Below are positions 7,705 through 16,281 of a DNA stretch of 64,000 nt, piece by piece (position 1 is the first letter of the stretch; each line of letters opens with the position of its first letter). A program made the position numbers and the translations under genes. Source of the stretch: a virus; IMG/VR virus record IMGVR_UViG_3300020469_005214, positions 62,001-126,000 of that record. One strand, 5' to 3'. The notes beneath the pieces are model-generated. The model was not told where the DNA came from and did not search any database. It saw only the letters and a program-made list of their open reading frames with translations.

Positions 7705-9357
7705 ATGAAGAAATATTATTGGCTAAACGAAGATTCTAAAACATTCTTGAAAAGAGGTTACTTAAAAGAAGGACAAACGGCAGAAGAGAGATACAAAGAA
7801 ATTGCAAAACATGCAGAAAAAATACTCGAATTAGAAGGATTTGCTGATAAGTTCGAAGATTACTTAAGCAGGGGATTTTATTCTTTAGCCTCCCCCATTG
7901 TTTCTAATTTTGGAAACGAAAAGGGGCTTCCTGTTAGTTGTTTTAATTCCTATATTCCTGATTCAACTGCTGACATTTTTGATAAGGTCGGAGAGGTAGG
8001 CATTATGTCCAAAATGGGAGGCGGAACATCTGGTTATTTTGGAGATCTAAGACCCAGAGGATCCTTAATTCAAAATGGAGAAGGTGGTCAGTCTGATGGG
8101 GCCGTAAGATTTATGGAGCTTTTTGATAAAACTGCCGATGTAATCAGTCAAGGCAGTCAAAGAAGGGGTTCTTTTGCGGCTTATTTACCCGTAGATCATA
8201 AAGATATCGAAGAGTTTCTTTTAATTAGAGAAGATGGCAACCCCATCCAAAATATGAGTATTGGAGTTACAATAACTGATGATTGGATGGAATCAATGAA
8301 GAGTGGTGATAAAAATAAGAGAAGAATCTGGGGAAAAATTATTAAAAAGAGATTTGAGAGTGGATACCCATATTTATTTTTTACTGATACCGTAAATAAT
8401 TCAAACCCAAAGTGTTATAAGGATAATAATATAAAGGTTAACGCTTCTAATTTGTGTTCGGAAATAACTGGTGTCAGTGACAAAGAAAACTCTTTTGTAT
8501 GTGTATTGTCTTCTTTAAACCTACTCCATTGGGAGGAAATGCTTGAAACTGATGCGGTTGAAACTTTAATTTATTTTTTAGATGCAGTAAACGAAGAGTT
8601 TATTCAAAAAAGTGAAGGTCTTAAATACATGGAAACCGCCCTTAACTTTGCGAAAAAATATAGAATGCTTGGCTCAGGTGTATTGGGTTGGCATTCATAT
8701 TTGCAATCCAAAAATATACCATTTGAAAGTTTAGAGGCAAAATTAAAAAATATCCAAATTTTTCAAGAAATTGAAAAAAGAAGCCATAAAGCTTCTATGG
8801 ATTTGGCTAAAAAATACGGCGAACCCGAAGGGTTAAAAGGTTTTGGTATGCGTAACAGTCATACTAATGCAGTTGCACCCACAACTTCTTCAAGCTTTAT
8901 CTTGGGGCAAATATCACCGTCAATAGAGCCTTTAAATAGTAATTATTTTGTAAAAAAACTTGCTAAAGGAAATTTTACATACAAAAACCCATTTTTGTTA
9001 AAACTTCTTGAAGAAAAGGGCAAAAATACAGCAAAGGTTTGGAAATCTATATTAACGCACGGGGGATCTGTTCAGCATTTAGATATTTTAAGTGAAGAAG
9101 AAAAAAGTGTGTATAAAACTTTTGGAGAGATATCTCAGAAAGAAATTATAATTCAGGCGGCTAATCGTCAAAAATTTATTGATCAATCTCAATCTTTAAA
9201 TGTTATGGTTCCAACATCTGCGAAACCCAAACAAGTAAGCGATTTGATGATTTTGGCTCATGAAATGGGCATTAAAACCTTGTACTACCAAAGAAGCTCT
9301 AATCCTTCGCAAGAGTTGTCCCGAAATATTATGAATTGTACTTCTTGTGAGGGTTAA
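7705..9357 (+). CDS. nrdA: Ribonucleoside-diphosphate reductase, alpha (catalytic) subunit
   Basis: 550 aa, shorter than the usual 750-aa class Ia enzyme because the N-terminal ATP-cone is absent, so dATP inhibition through the cone is unlikely. Active-site residues are intact: C79 (PVSCF), N249/C251/E253 (NLCSE), C266, the paired tyrosines Y527-Y528 of the radical path, and a C-terminal redox pair C545-x-x-C548. Partner of NrdB. Together they supply deoxynucleotides during infection. Confidence 0.92.
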   Translation: MKKYYWLNEDSKTFLKRGYLKEGQTAEERYKEIAKHAEKILELEGFADKFEDYLSRGFYSLASPIVSNFGNEKGLPVSCFNSYIPDSTADIFDKVGEVGIMSKMGGGTSGYFGDLRPRGSLIQNGEGGQSDGAVRFMELFDKTADVISQGSQRRGSFAAYLPVDHKDIEEFLLIREDGNPIQNMSIGVTITDDWMESMKSGDKNKRRIWGKIIKKRFESGYPYLFFTDTVNNSNPKCYKDNNIKVNASNLCSEITGVSDKENSFVCVLSSLNLLHWEEMLETDAVETLIYFLDAVNEEFIQKSEGLKYMETALNFAKKYRMLGSGVLGWHSYLQSKNIPFESLEAKLKNIQIFQEIEKRSHKASMDLAKKYGEPEGLKGFGMRNSHTNAVAPTTSSSFILGQISPSIEPLNSNYFVKKLAKGNFTYKNPFLLKLLEEKGKNTAKVWKSILTHGGSVQHLDILSEEEKSVYKTFGEISQKEIIIQAANRQKFIDQSQSLNVMVPTSAKPKQVSDLMILAHEMGIKTLYYQRSSNPSQELSRNIMNCTSCEG

Positions 9358-9459
9358 TTTATTATTTTTAAAATTTACTATAAATTAATTCACTATTTTT
9401 TAAATCTGATGTAAATAGTTATTATGATAGTAAAACTATTTCTAATTTGAATAAATGTC

Positions 9460-9861
9460 ATGGTAGAAAAAATGTTTCATACTACTTTGGGGCGGGTGCT
9501 TGGTATTGTAACTATAGCTGTTACAACATGGTTAGGCACTGTTATAGTCGGACATTGGCATGTAACAGTGGCATCACCTCAGTATGTTGACCAACAAGTC
9601 AAGGAGGCTATTGATAGCGTTCAAGCAAAAATTATTACCGAAGACAGAAAAATAAAGGAAGAGCTTCTTGAAATTAAGATAAAAAGCAATAATTATCAAG
9701 AAAAACTATTCAATGAGTTTCAGAAAATGAGAGAATCTGCAATGGTTTTTCAAACTCAAGTTACATCTGACATGAGTTATCTGAAAAAAACAGTAGGCGA
9801 TATAGAGCAAGACATAAAAGAAAACGAGAAAAGGTTAAGAGAAGTTGAATCCAAAAACTAA
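9460..9861 (+). CDS. Membrane-anchored coiled-coil protein
   Basis: 133 aa. One membrane segment (about residues 11-31) followed by a long, heptad-like charged helix to the C-terminus. Start at 9460, or at the internal Met-5. Topology suggests a cytoplasmic-membrane protein with a soluble coiled coil; function unknown. The 3' end overlaps the next gene by 17 nt. Confidence 0.65.
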   Translation: MVEKMFHTTLGRVLGIVTIAVTTWLGTVIVGHWHVTVASPQYVDQQVKEAIDSVQAKIITEDRKIKEELLEIKIKSNNYQEKLFNEFQKMRESAMVFQTQVTSDMSYLKKTVGDIEQDIKENEKRLREVESKN

Positions 9862-10177
9862 AGATGAAATTACATTTATCAGGTCTCAGTTGTTCAAAGA
9901 TATTCAAATTAGTGTTGATTTAGTAGAAAAATCTGTTATTTCTGTCCTTAAAAAGCATAAATGGGAAGCTAGTAAAAAATTTGAGAACGATAGGGTACTT
10001 GACGCATATTCTTTGTATTTAAGGGAACACGAAGAAACAAAATTTTATTTTAAAAAACTCAAAGCGTCTAGAAGTCCATTAACATTATTTAGTTGGCTTC
10101 AGGAATACTCTGGTTCTTTTGAAAAAACAGAGAAAAACCTCAGAAGACTGGGAAATTTAATAAATAGAGATATCTAA
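9845..10177 (+). CDS. Hypothetical protein, 110 aa (TTG start)
   Basis: Basic, helical. TTG at 9845 is the first usable start in the frame and lies inside the end of the coiled-coil gene, implying translational coupling. No named domain. Confidence 0.55.
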   Translation: MNPKTKDEITFIRSQLFKDIQISVDLVEKSVISVLKKHKWEASKKFENDRVLDAYSLYLREHEETKFYFKKLKASRSPLTLFSWLQEYSGSFEKTEKNLRRLGNLINRDI

Positions 10178-10191
10178 ACAGACCTTTATTT

Positions 10192-10221
10192 TTCTCATTT
10201 TGAGTGTTTTATTGTAATATA
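10192..10221 (+). promoter_or_regulatory. Class II promoter
   Basis: TTCTCA (10192-10197), 15 bp, TGTAATATA (10213-10221), 4 nt to ATG 10226. Confidence 0.65.
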
Positions 10222-10225
10222 ATTT

Positions 10226-10615
10226 ATGAAATGGGAAAAAACAGGTAAATGTAAAAACGGAAGATTTAACTATACAGCTTCTTGTGACGGCGAAAAAACT
10301 ACTTTCAACCTTGATGGAATGGCAGTAACTACAGAATTTACATCTCAAGAAGAGGCTGTTAAGTTTTTAATTGTTAATGGCTACATGCCCTTTGATATAG
10401 ATGGATCATCTAAATCCATTGAAGAGGTTGAAATACCAGAAGAAGAAGAAGAAGAAGAAGAAGAAGCACAATCTTTATATGACCTCAAAGAAGAGATCGC
10501 AAACGAAGTAGAAGAAGAAAAGTCTGCGTGTGGTCTTGAAGAAGAGTGCGAGTGTGAAGATGATGAGTGTGAGATCGAAGAAGACTGGGAAGACGATCTA
10601 GAAGACGACTCTTAA
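10226..10615 (+). CDS. Acidic protein with poly-Glu tail
   Basis: 129 aa. Residues 1-58 form a small mixed domain (FNLDGMAVTTEFTSQEEAVKF); residues 66-129 are extremely acidic, with nine consecutive Glu and a Cys pair (CEC). DNA-mimic or histone-like-protein antagonist is possible, but only composition supports that. Confidence 0.65.
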   Translation: MKWEKTGKCKNGRFNYTASCDGEKTTFNLDGMAVTTEFTSQEEAVKFLIVNGYMPFDIDGSSKSIEEVEIPEEEEEEEEEAQSLYDLKEEIANEVEEEKSACGLEEECECEDDECEIEEDWEDDLEDDS

Positions 10616-10633
10616 TTTTTTCTAAAACAATAG

Positions 10634-10661
10634 TTGAAAAATACTTCTTTATGCCTAAAAT
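10634..10661 (+). promoter_or_regulatory. Class I-like promoter overlapping a hairpin at the gmd start
   Basis: TTGAAA (10634-10639), 16 bp, TAAAAT (10656-10661), 5 nt to ATG 10667. An inverted repeat (10651-10657 / 10661-10668) covers the -10 box and the start codon; it could be an operator or mask the start in RNA. Confidence 0.55.
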
Positions 10662-10666
10662 AGGGC

Positions 10667-11716
10667 ATGAAAAAGATTTTAATTACAGGTGTAAGCGGTC
10701 AAGACGGATCGCTTATGACAGACTATCTCTTAGAACTTGGTCATGAGGTGTACGGACTAGTTAGGCATTCTGCTTCAACAAATGATCGAAATTACGTTCA
10801 CAATCTAGATAACAAAAATTTTCATCTAGTTACTGGAGATATTACAGATTTCTCTTGTATGTGTCATATAGTCCAGACTATACAGCCAGATTATTTTATA
10901 AACTTAGCCGCAATGTCTTTTGTTGCTGAAAGCTGGAATTCTCCAGTATCAACATTTGAAATAGATGCCAACGGAGTTTTATATTGCTTGGAAGCTATTA
11001 GACTTCATCAGCCAAAATGTCGCTTTTATTCAGCGGGAACAAGCGAGCAACTATCTGAAATAGAATATATTCCTCAAGATGAAAACCACAAAAGAACTGC
11101 TAAATCACCATATGGGGCAGCAAAAATAGCTGCAGAGCAGTTAGTTAGAGTTTATAGAAATTCTTATGACTTATACGCGATTCATGGCATTTTATTCAAT
11201 CATGAAGGTGTTCGAAGAAACGAATGTTTCGTGTCTCGTAAGATTACAACTAATGTAGCTAGAATAAAAAAAGAATTAGACGAAGGAAGAGTTCCTAAGC
11301 CGTTAGAAATAGGCTTTTTAGATAGCGAAAGAGACTGGTCTGATGCCGAAGATTTTGTTCGTGGAATTTGGATGATGTTGAACCAAGATGGCTCTCCAAA
11401 AGAATACGTTTTATCTAGTGGTGAGTGTCACAGCGTTAGAGAGTTTGTCGAAAAAGCATTTAAAGCGGCTGGAATTAAAGGATTTTGGGAGGGCGAAAAA
11501 GAATCAGAAAGATATATTATGTCGAGCGTTCGACATCACGGTAAAAAGGTTGATTTAGTTACAATAAATCCAAAATTTTATCGTCCCTTTGAGGTTACTA
11601 AATTACACGGTAGCCATGAAAAAATCAAAAAAGAGTTGGGATGGGAACCAAAGGTTAGTTTTGAAGAATTAGTAAAGAAAATGGTAGATAACGACATTAA
11701 ATTAATTAACAGTTAA
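10667..11716 (+). CDS. gmd: GDP-mannose 4,6-dehydratase
   Basis: 349 aa, the usual length. Converts GDP-D-mannose to GDP-4-dehydro-6-deoxy-mannose, the precursor of GDP-fucose, GDP-rhamnose and GDP-perosamine. NAD(P)-binding ITGVSGQDGS at residues 5-14, catalytic SAGTSEQ near 125, YxxxK as PYGAAK near 148, substrate loop NHEGVRR near 180 and RDWSDAEDFV near 223. No fucose synthase follows, so the final sugar depends on the host or on genes outside the window. Confidence 0.93.
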   Translation: MKKILITGVSGQDGSLMTDYLLELGHEVYGLVRHSASTNDRNYVHNLDNKNFHLVTGDITDFSCMCHIVQTIQPDYFINLAAMSFVAESWNSPVSTFEIDANGVLYCLEAIRLHQPKCRFYSAGTSEQLSEIEYIPQDENHKRTAKSPYGAAKIAAEQLVRVYRNSYDLYAIHGILFNHEGVRRNECFVSRKITTNVARIKKELDEGRVPKPLEIGFLDSERDWSDAEDFVRGIWMMLNQDGSPKEYVLSSGECHSVREFVEKAFKAAGIKGFWEGEKESERYIMSSVRHHGKKVDLVTINPKFYRPFEVTKLHGSHEKIKKELGWEPKVSFEELVKKMVDNDIKLINS

Positions 11717-11717
11717 T

Positions 11718-12359
11718 ATGTCTTATTTGACCCATAATTTACCAACTTTTACTTGTTTCATAAGAAACGAATATCTTTTTAATCATGAAAAGGGTCATAA
11801 AGAATATACATTATGCGATGTACATTCCGTCACTTCATTGGAAAAAAGGGTTCCTCTGTTTGAGTGTTACTTGGATAACGGTGTAAACTGGACAAGAAGG
11901 CCGATAACAGCTTTATGTTGGAAAGAATGCGATCCTGTACCACTTGAAGAAACAATGTATTGGGACTGTTTCTCTCCCTATGTAGACGTAGGCATAAGAA
12001 GTAGATTAAAAGGTCTTAGAGCCATACTTATAACCCCTTCTAACAAAAGAGAATGGGGCGAATATATGTTCACAATAGATTGGGGATGGGAAAACAAAGC
12101 GATATTAGATACGAACTTCTCAGAACATCCAGAACATAAATGTGCTCATTTATTTAAAATGGAGAATGGAAATTTCTATGCTTATCCTAACAATAGAATT
12201 ATTTGGCACGATGATGCTTGGGTCGAGAATCCATTAAAAGATAATCCAGGCTATCAAATAGATCAGAATTTTTATAGCGTAGAAAATAAAAGGGTGAAGT
12301 ACACTGATAATTCCTTTATGACTGAGTTCACCGACTTACATTACACAGATTCAGAATAA
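11718..12359 (+). CDS. Hypothetical phage protein, 213 aa
   Basis: Rich in Trp, Cys, His and Tyr (ALCWKECDP, YWDCFSPYVDVG, WGEYMFTIDWGWEN). No signal peptide or membrane segment. Starts one base after gmd and its stop overlaps the start of the ATE-like gene, so the three are one operon. Resembles unassigned phage proteins of similar length, but I cannot name a function. Confidence 0.65.
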   Translation: MSYLTHNLPTFTCFIRNEYLFNHEKGHKEYTLCDVHSVTSLEKRVPLFECYLDNGVNWTRRPITALCWKECDPVPLEETMYWDCFSPYVDVGIRSRLKGLRAILITPSNKREWGEYMFTIDWGWENKAILDTNFSEHPEHKCAHLFKMENGNFYAYPNNRIIWHDDAWVENPLKDNPGYQIDQNFYSVENKRVKYTDNSFMTEFTDLHYTDSE

Positions 12360-13123
12360 TGAAGTTGTATTTTGATCACATTTGCGGCAAGCAGGCAGAT
12401 CATGATTTTTTACACTGTTTAGTCAGCGCCATAGTTGAAAAAGATGAAGAACAAGAAGCTCTAGATAAAGGCTGGTGTCCTTCAAACATATGGTATAATC
12501 AAGAGACTAACTTCTTAAAAGACAATAAAATAATTTGGTATCAGAGCCGTCAGGCTAGATTAAATTTAAGCAAGCATAAAAAAGTAAATAAAGAGACTAA
12601 ATGCTGGAAAAGAATAGAGAAACACGGTATAGATATAGAAGTTACAAAAAATCCTGACTTTACAAAGCTATATAAAATTTATTTAAAATATGTAAATTAC
12701 AAAAAATTTACCGACGTTTTACCAGAACAAGATTTCTATGATGTTTATAATACAGGTAATGACATCTACATACTATATGGAGATATAGCGTTTACTACTA
12801 CAGAAATAGTTGGCAACAGTTTAATAGCTCATCAATTTTGTTGGGATTATGCGAACCCATCTTTAGGTTTGGGTAGGTTTTCTACATATAGAGAAATTGC
12901 ATTGGCTAAAGATTTAAATTTAAAATATCTTTACATGGGTCCAAGCTATGAAAGCCACGCTGAATATAAGAGTTCATTTCTTGGTTTTGAATTTTGGACT
13001 GGTAGAGAATGGTGTACCGATAAAGAAATATTTAATAATTTGACAAAAAATGATGAGCGAATAGATTCTGTAAAAAATATCACAGAATATTATAATGATT
13101 ATTTTAAATTATTAAGTGTTTAG
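12359..13123 (+). CDS. ATE1/Bpt-like aminoacyl transferase (GNAT fold)
   Basis: 254 aa. GWCPSNIWYNQETNFL near residue 38, RQARLNLSKHKK near 62, then LGLGRFSTYREIALAKDLNLKYLYMG near 178 and SHAEYKSSFLGFEFW follow the layout of arginyl/leucyl-tRNA-protein transferases (the aspartate/glutamate arginyltransferase family), which add an amino acid from tRNA to N-terminal residues. The zinc-type Cys cluster of ATE1 is not obvious. Could also be a FemX-like acyltransferase acting on another acceptor. Confidence 0.5.
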   Translation: MKLYFDHICGKQADHDFLHCLVSAIVEKDEEQEALDKGWCPSNIWYNQETNFLKDNKIIWYQSRQARLNLSKHKKVNKETKCWKRIEKHGIDIEVTKNPDFTKLYKIYLKYVNYKKFTDVLPEQDFYDVYNTGNDIYILYGDIAFTTTEIVGNSLIAHQFCWDYANPSLGLGRFSTYREIALAKDLNLKYLYMGPSYESHAEYKSSFLGFEFWTGREWCTDKEIFNNLTKNDERIDSVKNITEYYNDYFKLLSV

Positions 13124-13125
13124 CC

Positions 13126-13154
13126 TTGACAGTCAATATACCTTATGGTATATT
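13126..13154 (+). promoter_or_regulatory. Class I promoter with palindromic operator
   Basis: TTGACA (13126-13131), 17 bp, TATATT (13149-13154), 7 nt to ATG 13162. A perfect palindrome AATATACC-TTAT-GGTATATT (13135-13154) fills the spacer and the whole -10 box, the classic position for repressor binding. Confidence 0.7.
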
Positions 13155-13161
13155 ATTTTAT

Positions 13162-13449
13162 ATGCAGGATAAAGTATTAAAAAATAAAGAAGATACCTCG
13201 ATAATAGAGATCAACAGTGCGGTTGATTTGTCTAAACACAGATCAAACTCTCTAATTGTAGCTAAAATTGACAAGTCTGTTTTAGAAAACGAAGAAATGT
13301 ATAATGCTATGCGAAAACTTTTCGACGATCTAAGATTAAAGGTTGACATTGATGATAGTACTCATTTTATTATTACCGCCGAAGATGTTGACATTCATTC
13401 TTGGACTGAAAAAGAACTTTCTGAAATCGGTTGGTCTAAGAACAAATAA
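13162..13449 (+). CDS. Hypothetical protein, 95 aa
   Basis: Start fixed by the promoter geometry; the upstream TTG is the -35 box. Acidic protein of alternating beta and helix segments; no named domain. Possibly controlled through the palindrome in its promoter. First gene upstream of the RecA operon. Confidence 0.65.
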   Translation: MQDKVLKNKEDTSIIEINSAVDLSKHRSNSLIVAKIDKSVLENEEMYNAMRKLFDDLRLKVDIDDSTHFIITAEDVDIHSWTEKELSEIGWSKNK

Positions 13450-13457
13450 GCTTATTA

Positions 13458-14051
13458 ATGATTAGAGCAATCTTTCAGTCTACAGGTTTCGAGTCTGGCG
13501 AGTTTGGCAAAAAAGGTAGCTATATCTTTTCTGACATATCCGAAGATAACGAACCGCTTGCCGATAAATACGTTTTCTCACAGCTAAAATGTATTAAAAG
13601 GCTAAAACCTAAAAAGGGTGACGTGTTTCAATTTGACGCAGAGCTAGATTATGAGAATGGATTGAAGATAAAAAGACCTAAAAACTTGGTCAAAGTAGAC
13701 TTATCACACCTTAAAGATGGTTATGAGTATTGTATTACTAAGTTTTTAAAAGAGAGCAGGGTTTTAACAAAAGAAGATTCTAGAAACGAGAAGGTAGCAT
13801 ACATTAGAATGACTACTCTTTTTGGAGAAAAATTATTTAGATACATAACATTATCATTTAAGCTAAATTCCCTTCACTGGTTTACCACTGAAGATGGTTT
13901 GAAGTTTTGTAAAGAACAGAAAATCGAAATGGATAAATCCAATAAAGACATTATTATTCATAAGGAAGAGGTTAAGCTTGAAAAAAACAAGATTGGTGAT
14001 GATATACATACAAACAATAAGAAAAAAGATTTAATTGGATTTTTAAAATAA
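13458..14051 (+). CDS. Hypothetical protein, 197 aa, upstream of recA
   Basis: Basic; N-terminal 80 residues beta-rich (KGDVFQFDAELDYENGLKIKRP), C-terminal tail Lys-rich ending GFLK. The position directly before RecA and an OB-like strand pattern make a single-stranded-DNA or recombination mediator role conceivable, but no signature residue proves it. Confidence 0.6.
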   Translation: MIRAIFQSTGFESGEFGKKGSYIFSDISEDNEPLADKYVFSQLKCIKRLKPKKGDVFQFDAELDYENGLKIKRPKNLVKVDLSHLKDGYEYCITKFLKESRVLTKEDSRNEKVAYIRMTTLFGEKLFRYITLSFKLNSLHWFTTEDGLKFCKEQKIEMDKSNKDIIIHKEEVKLEKNKIGDDIHTNNKKKDLIGFLK

Positions 14052-14058
14052 AATAATT

Positions 14059-15171
14059 ATGGCAGTAAAGAAAACAAAAAAGAAAGCCGAGGGCTTGGCA
14101 CCAGAAGAGTTGTTGACTCAAGCTCTCAAAGATAATAAGGCGGATCATTATAATTTTGAAAACACGACTTATTATGAAATAAGTCAAGGAAGTCTGCTTT
14201 TAGACTTGCATGTTGGAAAAATTACCCCTGGAGTTGTTCGACATGTTGGCGTCTCACGAGGAGGAAAAACCTCTCAAATGCTTGAAGATTTAAAACAATT
14301 CCTAAAAGCTATGCCAGATGGAAGAGGATTTTGGGTTCTTGCCGAAGGAAGGTTAAGCGAGAAGATTAAAAAACGCTCTGGATTGAATTTTGTTTATAAT
14401 CCAGAAGACTGGATTGATGGCTCTGTATTTGTATTAGAGTCAAATGTTTATGAATTGGTTTTTGATACCATCAGAAAATTGTTGAAAAACAATCCGTTTA
14501 ATAAGAAGTATTTTTTTGTTATTGACTCTACAAACGGTCTTAAAAGCAAGGCAGATTTAGAAAAAGGAAGTAGCGAAGCAACCAAAGTTGCTGGTGGTGC
14601 AGTAATGACCTCTGATTTTCTTAGCAGGGTAACACTTGCAATGACTAAATTTGGACATATTCTTGGTGTTATTGGTCAGGTTAGAGCTAAACCCAAAATT
14701 AATCAGTATGAAAAACAAGATCCGTCTTTATCTAATGCAACTGGAGGCAATGCATTAGACCATTACCCAAACATTTTTCTCCAATATGAGCCTAGATATA
14801 AATCAGACATCATTGGCGATCCGACTGATCCACTTGGTCATTGGGCTAAAGTAATTGTCGTCAAAACCGACAATGAAAAAACTACTGTTGTTAAATATCC
14901 TATCAAATATGATCAAGATGGCAAGGGGGGTTCTGTTTGGAGAGAGTACGAAATCGCTGATTTAATGCTCCAATGGGGAATGTTGACTAAAGCAGGCGCT
15001 TGGCTTAAAATGTGTAGCAATTTAGTTAAAGAATTAAGCGAACAGGGATTTATCGAAACAAGCGAAGAAGAGTTCTCTATTCAAGGCATGGACAAACTTC
15101 GTGAATGGTTAGAGCAAAATAGTGAGCTCACCGATTATATGTTTAACAAATTCGAGAAGCTCCTTGCTTGA
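14059..15171 (+). CDS. RecA/UvsX-like recombinase
   Basis: 370 aa. Walker A GVSRGGKT at residues 64-71, Walker B FFVIDSTNG near 155, and the RecA-type L2/ATP region LSNATGGNALDHYPNIFLQYEPR near 220-242. Catalyses homologous pairing and strand exchange for repair and recombination-dependent replication. Lys-rich N-terminus could contact DNA. The TGA stop overlaps the TTG start of the nuclease that follows. Confidence 0.85.
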   Translation: MAVKKTKKKAEGLAPEELLTQALKDNKADHYNFENTTYYEISQGSLLLDLHVGKITPGVVRHVGVSRGGKTSQMLEDLKQFLKAMPDGRGFWVLAEGRLSEKIKKRSGLNFVYNPEDWIDGSVFVLESNVYELVFDTIRKLLKNNPFNKKYFFVIDSTNGLKSKADLEKGSSEATKVAGGAVMTSDFLSRVTLAMTKFGHILGVIGQVRAKPKINQYEKQDPSLSNATGGNALDHYPNIFLQYEPRYKSDIIGDPTDPLGHWAKVIVVKTDNEKTTVVKYPIKYDQDGKGGSVWREYEIADLMLQWGMLTKAGAWLKMCSNLVKELSEQGFIETSEEEFSIQGMDKLREWLEQNSELTDYMFNKFEKLLA

Positions 15172-15569
15172 AGATTAAAAATATATTTGGAAAACAAGTC
15201 AGTAAGTCTTTTGAGAAGTACAAAATAGATTGGGATAGAAAAGTATCAAATCCCCAAAAAAGAGTAAAAGACATTATTAAAAATTATTGGCTTGGATCAG
15301 ATTGTTATGAGGAACTTTATATTCCAAATAGCAAGCTGAGAATAGACCTATTCAATGCTTCGGATAAAATTGTTATCGAAGTGTCGCCTTTACAACATCA
15401 GCAATACAATGATTTTCTACACGGATCTAGATTGAATTATCTTGAAGCTCAAAAAAGAGACTTACAGAAAATAGATTGGTGCCATATAAATAATTTTAAA
15501 TATATTGAGATTGACGAACAAGATTTGAAGGGCAACGATGAAGATATATTGAGTAAAATATTGAGTTAA
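15168..15569 (+). CDS. PD-(D/E)XK-type small endonuclease, copy 1 (TTG start)
   Basis: 133 aa. LRIDLFNASDKIVIEVSPLQHQ at about residues 57-78 gives the D...E-x-V core of Vsr/DUF559-like nucleases, with a QH pair as in very-short-patch enzymes. A TTG start in a TTGA overlap with the recA stop is the only in-frame start. Paralogous to the next gene. Position after RecA suggests branched-DNA processing. Confidence 0.55.
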   Translation: MKIKNIFGKQVSKSFEKYKIDWDRKVSNPQKRVKDIIKNYWLGSDCYEELYIPNSKLRIDLFNASDKIVIEVSPLQHQQYNDFLHGSRLNYLEAQKRDLQKIDWCHINNFKYIEIDEQDLKGNDEDILSKILS

Positions 15570-15583
15570 TAATTTAATTTATT

Positions 15584-16021
15584 ATGTTATTTAAAATCAT
15601 AGGTTCCACGAGAAAGATTAATCGCGATTTAAGAGATCAAACAATAGACTGGGACAATAAAATAAAGAGGGGTGGCAAAAAAAACTTTGGACAATTTCAG
15701 TATGACGTAAAACAGCTTTTGAGACCTCATTGGGAATTGCATGTAGTAAACGAAGAGTTCGTTATTCCCGCCAGAAGAAGTGAAAGAGGCAGGAGCATTG
15801 ATTTTGTTAATTTTACAAAAAGAATTTGCGTTGAAGTCGATGGTGTGCAACATAATAAAAAAAGTTGGTGTCACGAAAATAAATATCAATTTTTCAAACA
15901 ACTTCGTAACGATAACTGGAAAGAACAATGGGCAGAACTCAATGATTTTAAAATGTTTAGAATTTACGAAACAGATGAATTAAATGATGAATTATTGTAT
16001 AAACTTGGAATTATTTCTTGA
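15584..16021 (+). CDS. PD-(D/E)XK-type small endonuclease, copy 2
   Basis: 145 aa. SIDFVNFTKRICVEVDGVQH near residues 71-90 aligns with the core of the 15168 protein and keeps the D...E-x-D/V-x-x-QH pattern; N-terminal basic segment DWDNKI...PHW is also shared. Likely a tandem duplication. DNA junction or mismatch nuclease is inference. Confidence 0.6.
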   Translation: MLFKIIGSTRKINRDLRDQTIDWDNKIKRGGKKNFGQFQYDVKQLLRPHWELHVVNEEFVIPARRSERGRSIDFVNFTKRICVEVDGVQHNKKSWCHENKYQFFKQLRNDNWKEQWAELNDFKMFRIYETDELNDELLYKLGIIS

Positions 16022-16045
16022 CTTTATCAAAAAACATGTTAAATT
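16018..16045 (+). promoter_or_regulatory. Class I promoter
   Basis: TTGACT (16018-16023), 16 bp, TAAATT (16040-16045), 5 nt to ATG 16051. The -35 box overlaps the stop codon of the upstream gene. Confidence 0.65.
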
Positions 16046-16050
16046 AACTT

Positions 16051-16245
16051 ATGAAAAACAAAGAAAAGCTTAAAAAGGTTAATCTCCTCTTAAACGAAAT
16101 GAAAGTTTTTGTTGCTTATTTAGAAGATATCCTCAAAGACCTACAAACAAGAGATTCTGAATCAGAATCTTGCGATAGACCTTGGGGAGCAATAAAAAAT
16201 CGTGCAAAATCTTTTAGAAATAGTCTTTTAGAATTCTATCGATAA
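16051..16245 (+). CDS. Hypothetical protein, 64 aa
   Basis: Small helical protein with a basic N-terminus. No named domain. Own leaderless-type promoter. Confidence 0.6.
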   Translation: MKNKEKLKKVNLLLNEMKVFVAYLEDILKDLQTRDSESESCDRPWGAIKNRAKSFRNSLLEFYR

Positions 16246-16247
16246 GC

Positions 16248-16277
16248 TTCTCTAGAACCCCCTCAAAGTGTAATACT
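16248..16277 (+). promoter_or_regulatory. Class II promoter
   Basis: TTCTCT (16248-16253), 15 bp, TGTAATACT (16269-16277), 4 nt to ATG 16282. One of the best class II examples. Confidence 0.7.
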
Positions 16278-16281
16278 AATT

